A DNA stretch of 64,000 bases from Opisthorchis felineus. Its lineage: Eukaryota > Platyhelminthes > Trematoda > Opisthorchiida > Opisthorchiidae. The position numbers were made by a program, and so were the translations under genes. The stretch covers positions 1,330,526 to 1,394,525 of the forward strand of contig SJOL01003040.1 in the NCBI GenBank assembly GCA_004794785.1. The letters are read 5' to 3'. Positions 57,231 through 64,000 of the stretch are shown here, in pieces. The notes beneath the pieces are model-generated. The model did no database searches. It worked only from the letters and a program-made list of their open reading frames with translations, and was not told the origin of the DNA. How positions within the stretch are numbered: position 1 is the stretch's first letter; every line of letters begins with the position of its first letter.

Positions 57231-57639
57231 TTCAAGTGTCTTCACACTGTCTGTTTTATGGATTGTCCGATATCGCTGTACTGGATTAAGCGTGGGGTTG
57301 TAATAGAGACGTTGCATGGGAAGGCATCTCCTATTATAACTTATACATAGGGAAACTATTGATCAAACTTCACTGCAAGCAGGAAAAACAGACAAATGCG
57401 CAGTAAGCTTTGCTTTGTAGACATAACTTTCGATGGACTGGATATGAATGCTCAATGGATTTTAACGGGAAACTCAAGCCAATGAAGACTTTCGAGAGTC
57501 AACACCGGTTTTGCCTCTTTTAAGGCTACCGGGCTAGACCAGTTGCCCGAATTCCAATCGGCCACATTTCCTACTTGTAACTCAAATTAAATGTGTGCGG
57601 AGATAAACGCCAGTTTGCAAAGTGAGCTGTTTTATGGTT

Positions 57640-57740
57640 GCTCGATTGAAATTCAACTGGATCTCTCGTTTGTGATATTACCACAACAGACCTACATGAT
57701 GAGCCGCAAATAGGACGGAACCGGTAGTCAGCTGCCACGG
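57640..57740 (+). repeat. Hammerhead-repeat remnant with motif H5
   Basis: 57691-57735 reads CCTAC-ATGATGA-GCCGCAAATAGGAC-GGAA-CCGGTA. The first core C is A and GAAA is GGAA, so the fold is broken. Its CAAATAGGAC loop and arm are the same as in schistosome hammerheads. The tail block (ATTCAACTGGATCTCTCGTT, 57649-57670) is in the opposite orientation to the hammerhead. Confidence 0.55.
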
Positions 57741-57744
57741 TTTT

Positions 57745-59415
57745 TTGTTGACTTCGTGGATAATTTCATATTGGAGAACATTCGCCATACTGTTCTATAG
57801 TGGAAACAAATCTTGCTTTGGGGTAGAAGCTAACAGAATCAGCAGATGCTACTCTAGTCAAATCTCCAGATGCTAACCAGGAGTTGTTTGAAAGAAGGCT
57901 GTAAACATTTACTAGCCAGATATCCGCACCCGCTGCAAAGAGCTGGTGCGGTTTATAACCAAACAATTCCATTTCCAATGCAGTGAATCAATGGAGCTGT
58001 ACACTTGCAAACAATCCGTCAGCTTACTAAACCGTAGTTTGTCATATAACTAAATGCTCCTGTATAGCAGTCCAATGATTTGCAGAGGACTTAGTTTCAG
58101 AATTAAGACAACTACCTTTGAGCGGTCTCGTGAAAAACTTTGCTGACATTTTCCTCAGAAAAGTTCAAACAAAGTGAAATTAACGGTGATTTTGCAACCC
58201 AAAATTTAGGAGAATCATGAGCCACTAATGAATGGAATTTGTTATCACTTAACTTTTTTACCTGTCGATTACATATCAAACGATTTTGCGCACATCAATC
58301 AGCGCTCTTAGCACAGACGCCATATCCAAAGATGCTCGGTCATACGAAAGCTACAGGTCACGCGTCCACGATCGCGCAGTTAGTGCATTTCATTTTGGTG
58401 TAAAACTCCATCCATACTTGCATCTACTAACAGATAAGTCAGCGGTTGGATATAAATCTATAATCTTCCATCTACTAGACGCGTACAACTGAGCTACCGA
58501 GTACGCTGTTGCACCTGTGCGCCTGAAATTACACGCCATACTTCTGACACGTTAGCGGTTGGTTTGTCTCTGCTGCAGTCAGAGTGCATGTGTGACTCCA
58601 GGGACTTTCAAGTTTGTGGAGGACATCAACGTATAGTCCATTGTGGCACTCAGACAGGTGGCATTTGTTGATCCATTAGGCAGATGTTACTGCAGAGGCT
58701 TTGTGCATGACGGTGAGCCTGCATTCGCGGCATTCCAGCCGTCCGTCCTCTGTCATTCTGTGGACACTAGGACTTCTCCCTCCACATTCGAAAAAGACGC
58801 GTTTAAATCTCCATGAGAATGCTCTAGCAGTTGCTATCCCCAAATCACCTTGAACTGCATATATACGGTTTTGGCGCCTAGTGAACGTTAGCTAAGTGAA
58901 TCTGGCCTGTCTGCATGCCATGTGGGCAACATTAGCAGTGAAGGCGATCGACGCGTTATCACAGTAGGGGACACTTCTGGTCTTTATCTGGATGTGTGTC
59001 GTTATTACACTACACCCACTATGAAGCCACTTAAGTTCATGATGCACTACCTAGAGTAGATGAGAAGATCAGTAGAAACCCCATGATAATTTAAATGCAC
59101 AACACAAGTGAGGAACAAATACACAGTCTATTCTTCCTTACTGACTCGTGTCAAAAATGCTTGAAATAATGTGATTGTCCGTAAGCCGTAGCACTTTTAG
59201 TCCTATATCTTAATCATTCCGTCAACATGTCTTCAGCAGATGATGTTAAAGAAAGTCTCGACAAGTATCAGACAGTGGCTCTTATCATTTTTTCTCGTCT
59301 TTCCGAGATAATAACTCCGTGTTAAAAGTCGGTTTGTGGATGACGTGTGACGTCTACAAAGTCCACGAATAACATAGTGAGAGTGAAAAACTGCTGAAAA
59401 GACGAAAATTCCCAG
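57745..59415. other. No recognised gene
   Basis: Two ORFs look mildly coding: 57766-57978 (-), with GYKPHQLFAAGADIWLVNVY, and 58286-58492 (+), with SAFHFGVKLHPYLHLLTDKS. Neither has a supported splice structure. Confidence 0.3.
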
Positions 59416-59419
59416 ATCA

Positions 59420-59470
59420 ATATATATATATATATATATACATGTATATATACATATATATAAATATAAA
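59420..59470. repeat. TA microsatellite
   Basis: Interrupted (TA)n with CATGTA and CATATA interruptions, about 50 bp. Confidence 0.9.
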
Positions 59471-59948
59471 CTTTCAACCAACATGCCAAATTCGGCACCT
59501 CAGTGGATCACAATTAGGAATTCCACCCTATTCACACTGGCACCAAGGAAAGCCTGCCATTACCGGATGGTGCCCGTACAGATAGATAGACATACTACTG
59601 TGAGTAACATCGGATTGCAGTCACCCCCACAGTTGGCCAAGCTTTGGGATGGAAGTTATGGTACTATTCTGGTGTTCTTTCTTGATGTCTTTAAATAGAT
59701 CAGAATTCGAGCAGTAGAAACTTTTCCAAAAGTGTATCAGTTGCTTTTCTGCCCATTTTCTGCATCCGATCTGTTCATGTCTAACAATAAACAATTCCTC
59801 GTCCGAGGATTATCATTCTTACGGTGGTATCACGGAAGTCATTGAGGAAATTAGCCATCTTACCCATTCGTGTGTTTCCTCTTTCATAGTGTAGTGTTTC
59901 TTAAATTAAGTGTTAATTTCCATTTGTTCTTCATTGTTCTCCTATGAG

Positions 59949-60098
59949 GCTGTCTTGTCCTGGTATGGTGCAGACCGCCATTATGTCCACTCCACACTAA
60001 GCGCACTCACTAATCGGCATGTTTCAGGGTATCTGTCCTCAGAAGATAACGTTCTCGCATGCCTATCATTAGGTTCCGTAGACGTGTCGCCATCATAA
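59949..60098 (+). CDS. Candidate terminal exon, 49 aa
   Basis: A pyrimidine-rich tract (CATTTGTTCTTCATTGTTCTCCTATGAG) precedes a frame AVLSWYGADRHYVHSTLSAL, TNRHVSGYLSSEDNVLACLS to TAA at 60096-60098. Single splice-site evidence only; unidentified. Confidence 0.28.
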   Translation, partial: AVLSWYGADRHYVHSTLSALTNRHVSGYLSSEDNVLACLSLGSVDVSPS

Positions 60099-60272
60099 TT
60101 CATCATATATCTACGATCCCTCTCTTTATTCCATCGGAGCTACTAGAAAGCCAGTTTCAACTGTTTTTCGACTTAGTCCTTAAGTGACACCTTCGTGGAT
60201 TTTACAGGTCAGTCTGCTAGTCAGGCAGACCGTAGAAACAAAGATCTCGACAATTAGGCTATACCAATCGTG

Positions 60273-60296
60273 ACACCACCACCACCACCACCACCA
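60273..60296. repeat. CAC microsatellite
   Basis: Eight tandem CAC/ACC units. Confidence 0.9.
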
Positions 60297-60299
60297 TAC

Positions 60300-62290
60300 T
60301 ATTGCTGCTTGGTATTTACTGTCAAACGGAAAGTGATGTCGTGGTTTGGGTTTGGTTCACTGTGGTTTCTCCGTCCCATTAACTCACGAGTTTAACTATC
60401 ACACAAATGGAATCCCAAACCAAAAAATATCCTTCATTGTGGTTGATCTCTTAGCAACGGTATTCTGTGAGGAAGTCGTTCACAAGGATTTCCGAGCACT
60501 GTGCTTTCGTTAAAGTGCAACCAGTGATCATAACAGTGGACAAATTTTTTTCATCTGTTGTCTTTAGCGTACAATATTTTAGTGGAATCCAATGAAATGT
60601 ATATTACCCATATCAAGAATACAATTCCCCACTGTGTTCTAGACATGATTAAGTGCACTGCTTTTGCAATACCACTGCAGCTAATAACATTGCCATTGAG
60701 CATTGCGTAATCCAAAGGCAAATCATGTAATCATGTATCAGGTCAACCAAGTGACTTTATTGGAGTTTCGCAACCCTCCCCCGGATATGCAACGTGATTA
60801 ACAACTCAACAGTAAGTAAAAATTCAGTATAAATTCAGTCCAGATTCAAATGGGAATTCATTTTGCGGAAGCCTGTGGACACCAGAGAGCCAGGGTGACG
60901 TTAAAGATGATGTCGGCATAACGGAGGTATATAGTAGAAACTGAAAATACTGTTCGGGTAGGCATTTGTAAAACAGACTACAATAGCTTACGAGGAATTT
61001 GCTCCTTGCTGCATTAAGTTGGTATAAGTGTAGAATTGTCTGAAGATTCCTGCGACGTTAGCAACTCAAGATCGATTACAAAGTTAACTTCCAGCAATAG
61101 GCCGAATTTTTTACGCTCAAAGTAGCTCCTCTGCTGCCCTAAGAATTCTGCCACGGCAACTTCGCATGAAGAACTGTACCCAGTCCAGAAAAGTTGTTAT
61201 ACTTGGATTTAGCGGTTGGCCACGTGGTCTTGAGAAAAAGGCTGACTAAAAGCAGAGGTGTTTATGATTTTACTCTTTTAGACCACAAACATCATCGGAC
61301 TGAGACCAATACTTCATTGTATGTCGTATCTATTTTATTTTCACGGTTCCCCTTGAATTAGTTTACAAAACGTTGGAGTCTGGAATATAGACCACCCTTT
61401 ACTTGCAATGGGATGCTTTTGTAGCATTGTCGAAATGACTGACTCAGGTGCCGCTTCATGCTTTCTCTCAAATGGTCTTCAAATCCATCAGAGCGTCCAG
61501 AAACGTTGGCCATTATTTAAGCTAAACAATGAAGGATTGGGCTTGTCTGGGTCAGTGGTCGTGTATAATCTTTGAATACGGTTGCCTGAGGACTCACCAA
61601 GGTCACCGAAATTGTTCACTATTCATTCTGTCGGCTTAATTCGCCTTCGTGTTTAGTGGTGGGATTGCATTAAGTTGAAAAATAAAGAACAGCCTTTGCG
61701 ATCATGCTTTAAAAGTTATAATATATAAGAACTCAATTTCTTTTGCATTTTTGTGATTTTCACGAACAGTCATCGGATTAGGAAGGTTTCAATACATTTG
61801 ACCAGATGCGAATCCCATGTCCTGATCACGTTACTCCCCACTTCTCATCATATAATGCAATAAGAGCACCTGAAAGGATGGTAGAACAGTCCTTCTTGTG
61901 AATACATCGCTTGACTTCCACTAAGGTCAGGCATCACGTCAGGCTGTTCACGTATCCTCACGGTATTCAGAACCAGAACCAATATGTGGTGTCTTTAAAC
62001 TTGCGACGATCGATTCAATACCACTTGACAGTTCTTGTATATTCTGTTCGTCCCGTCACTACACACGTCATTGTAGTTCCTTTGGCACATGTCACGACAA
62101 GTTTTTTGCAATCAGTATAATGCAGCTGGTGGCTAGATCGTGACATTCAAACTAGATTAAGCCGGAGGGACTAAGTTCTTATCACACACACTTCTACTGA
62201 ATACACAATTTCATATACCAAGTATAAAGTTAAAGGTGCTCGTAATAAACACGAACAGACTTCTTATCCCACATTACTTTCCCATGAGTG
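60300..62290. other. No gene recognised
   Basis: Short ORFs. A possible exon around 61980-62120 (+) follows an acceptor-like CCTCACGGTATTCAG but is not supported further. Confidence 0.35.
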
Positions 62291-62293
62291 CAG

Positions 62294-62460
62294 ATTCACA
62301 GGAATCTTTCGTAAACTCGGAGACATCCACTGCTACCAATCTTGTGCAATCAATCAACGCGAGTTCGAAACCTCGGAAACGGGATGCTTTTCAACATTGT
62401 GGCTACAAAATAAGAAGGAGAAAGGCTGAAAATATCCCTTTAGTTCTACCCCAAAAATAA
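62294..62460 (+). CDS. Candidate terminal exon with basic clusters
   Basis: A strong acceptor (TATCCCACATTACTTTCCCATGAGTGCAG) opens a phase-1 frame SQESFVNSETSTATNLVQSI, NASSKPRKRDAFQHCGYKIR, RRKAENIPLVLPQK to TAA at 62458. PRKR and KIRRRK are nuclear-localisation-like clusters following a Ser/Thr-rich stretch. An AATAAA about 85 bp downstream (near 62547) suits a 3' end. No domain is identified and no upstream exon was assigned. Confidence 0.42.
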
Positions 62461-62559
62461 AAAGAGAACCTAAGATGGAACGTCGGTTCGCAATTAGTAA
62501 ACGCTGTTTTTTAATTTGTGTAGTACAAAACGTAACACAGGAATGCAATAAAAGTTAGT

Positions 62560-63400
62560 AGAGTGTCGTTTAGACTGTCGGTGACCGTAATGTCGTTCAT
62601 ATGAGCTAGTGTCCGGTAGTCGTAATACAAATGTGGATGAAACGACCGAATTCATACTACTGGAAAGTGACTAGGGGCTGCAATTCTCAATAACATGCTC
62701 AAACCCCAAGTCACGCTTGTGCCAGGAATCTCTGAACAGCTTAAGCTCGGAGAACATGAGAAATTTTGTTCAATGGTCCACACAACCAATAAGCCGCAAT
62801 CTGGATAGCCTATGATGTCCAATCAGTGTTTGACATCGCATGATCAGGTTAGAACGATCCAAGTCCCAACGTCGATTTTTAAGCCACACATGAAGTAGTG
62901 CACTGGACTCTAGTAAATGAGTCCAGATGCAAAGCTGTGGACGCTGTTCGTCTGACACCCTTTTTGATCACCACTCCGCTAGGTTTAGACTTCTCGCACA
63001 ATTTTTGGCTTACTAAGTACTCCAGAATTAACTTAGTTGCCCAACAATCGAAGACAAAACCATCTCTGTAACCGCTATCTTAGGCTGTAACGAAGTAATC
63101 TGAAAACTTGTGAGAGACTGTGCAGTGCAACGACTGTTGGTTAATTCCAAAGTGTGGCCATCAACTATTATTCATTTAAGATAATACGTTCCACATGTCC
63201 ATGCAGCAGTGGGAATCAAATAAAAGTTTTCTAGTTTGAAAGGATAAAACTGCGCATTCAGTTATCAGGCAATAATAAGGATGACATGTGACGCACTAAC
63301 TGTAACAATGGCCTTTGAAAAGCATCACAAGTGGGGAACTGCAGAATCTCGAAAATCGCGATATTTTGCACGCTGCAACATTTTTATGAAGCAGGGTTAA
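62560..63400. other. No gene recognised
   Basis: Nothing assignable. Confidence 0.4.
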
Positions 63401-63402
63401 AG

Positions 63403-63449
63403 AAACTAAGCTAATTAGCGAAATACACTCATTCGCAAACTAAGCTAAT
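63403..63449. repeat. 21-bp hammerhead-repeat tail fragment between 13-bp direct repeats
   Basis: AAACTAAGCTAAT occurs at 63403-63415 and 63437-63449. Between them TAGCGAAATACACTCATTCG plus C (63416-63436) matches the GCAAATGAGTGTATTTCG end of the hammerhead repeat family at 53336. The layout looks like a target-site duplication around an extremely short insertion. Confidence 0.5.
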
Positions 63450-64000
63450 ATTTGAGGATAACGGAAGTTGAATTTGCCAGATGAAAGCTGGTTTTATGTA
63501 TACGTCTGGCATTATTTCGACAACAGCCGAGCAGCCAACAGGAAGTTTGGGGTTTTTTGTTGCTACACCTCTAAAAGAGGCAGGCTATAGATCAGAACTT
63601 GGAACTATTGGCAAAACTTGCGAATAAGAACCCTATAAATGTGATTCTTAGCTTTCACAAGACCCTACTCTAATGCCAGGTGTTATAGGTTTACCAAGAT
63701 ACTAGATACACCTATTCGACCATGAACTTTCCTCCGAAAATATTCATAGCATCTCAGATCTCATCCGAGTCAGCCAAGTCACTATGGTGTGTTGAGCGTA
63801 TTTATACCTGAGTGACGCTGCACGCAATTTCAAACTACTTTGGATCCTCTAATCCCTAGGACGGGGAGTAAATAATCATATGAACCCCAAACGCACAGAT
63901 TTGCGACACTGTAGTTGACAAAGGATTTCAGTACAAGCACACGTCCAAGCCACAAAATCAGGATTGAAGATGTAGAAAAAGAAATGAATCGCTTGGTTAC
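63450..64000. other. No gene recognised
   Basis: Nothing assignable. Confidence 0.4.

Noticed and set aside
59233..59484. 83-codon minus ORF with YICIYTCIYIYIYI
   Set aside because: Translation of the TA microsatellite.
1..64000. CRISPR arrays, bacterial operons, rRNA genes, integrated viruses
   Set aside because: No regularly spaced repeats, no rRNA cores and no viral replication or capsid motifs were seen; everything fits a eukaryotic repeat-rich region.

Overview
This is eukaryotic, gene-poor, repeat-rich DNA. There are no long bacterial-type ORFs and no operons; the coding sequence visible is short exons with GT..AG introns, some only 52-70 nt long. The repeat content (RTE-type non-LTR retrotransposons with TGA-rich tails, Penelope-like elements with GIY-YIG ends, an R2-clade element, a tRNA-derived SINE, hammerhead-ribozyme repeats resembling the schistosome Sm-alpha class) suggests a parasitic flatworm, probably a tapeworm or fluke. 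The organism call is inference from these families.

Layout. 0.5-6.6 kb: minus-strand exons, including a Thr/Ser-rich mucin-like exon with a 60-nt intron and a short terminal exon, and upstream exons that resemble an ANF_receptor (receptor guanylyl cyclase type) ligand-binding region, with one apparent frameshift. 6.9-13.4 kb: nothing recognised. 13.5-14.7 kb: two candidate minus-strand gene ends. 16.3-18.0 kb: broken RTE copy A (+). 18.4-19.9 kb: broken Penelope-like element 1 (+). 21.0-23.1 kb: Penelope-like element 2 (+) between ~340-bp inverted terminal repeats. 24.5-25.6 kb: candidate minus-strand exons and a SINE. 27.7-31.0 kb: near full-length but dead RTE copy B (-). 33.3-34.0 kb: an inverted pseudogene copy of the mucin-like exon, 32 kb from its relative. 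34.75-36.04 kb: intact C-terminal ORF of an R2-clade retrotransposon (-). 36.7-57.2 kb: six further pieces of the SINE family, further RTE remnants, two solitary Penelope-type terminal repeats, several candidate exons, and five hammerhead motifs in inverted arrangements (49.8-50.3, 52.8-53.6 and 57.7 kb). 58-64 kb: mostly unassigned, with a candidate terminal exon at 62.3 kb.

The most notable signals are (1) a hammerhead ribozyme at 53.54-53.58 kb (-) with an intact core, plus four decayed relatives; (2) a Penelope-like element bounded by long inverted repeats that themselves carry a hammerhead-like hairpin; (3) two RTE copies that share the same stop codons but end in different flanks; and (4) an inverted mucin-like gene/pseudogene pair. 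Exon calls were made by eye from splice sites, phase and open frame, so most are moderate or low confidence.
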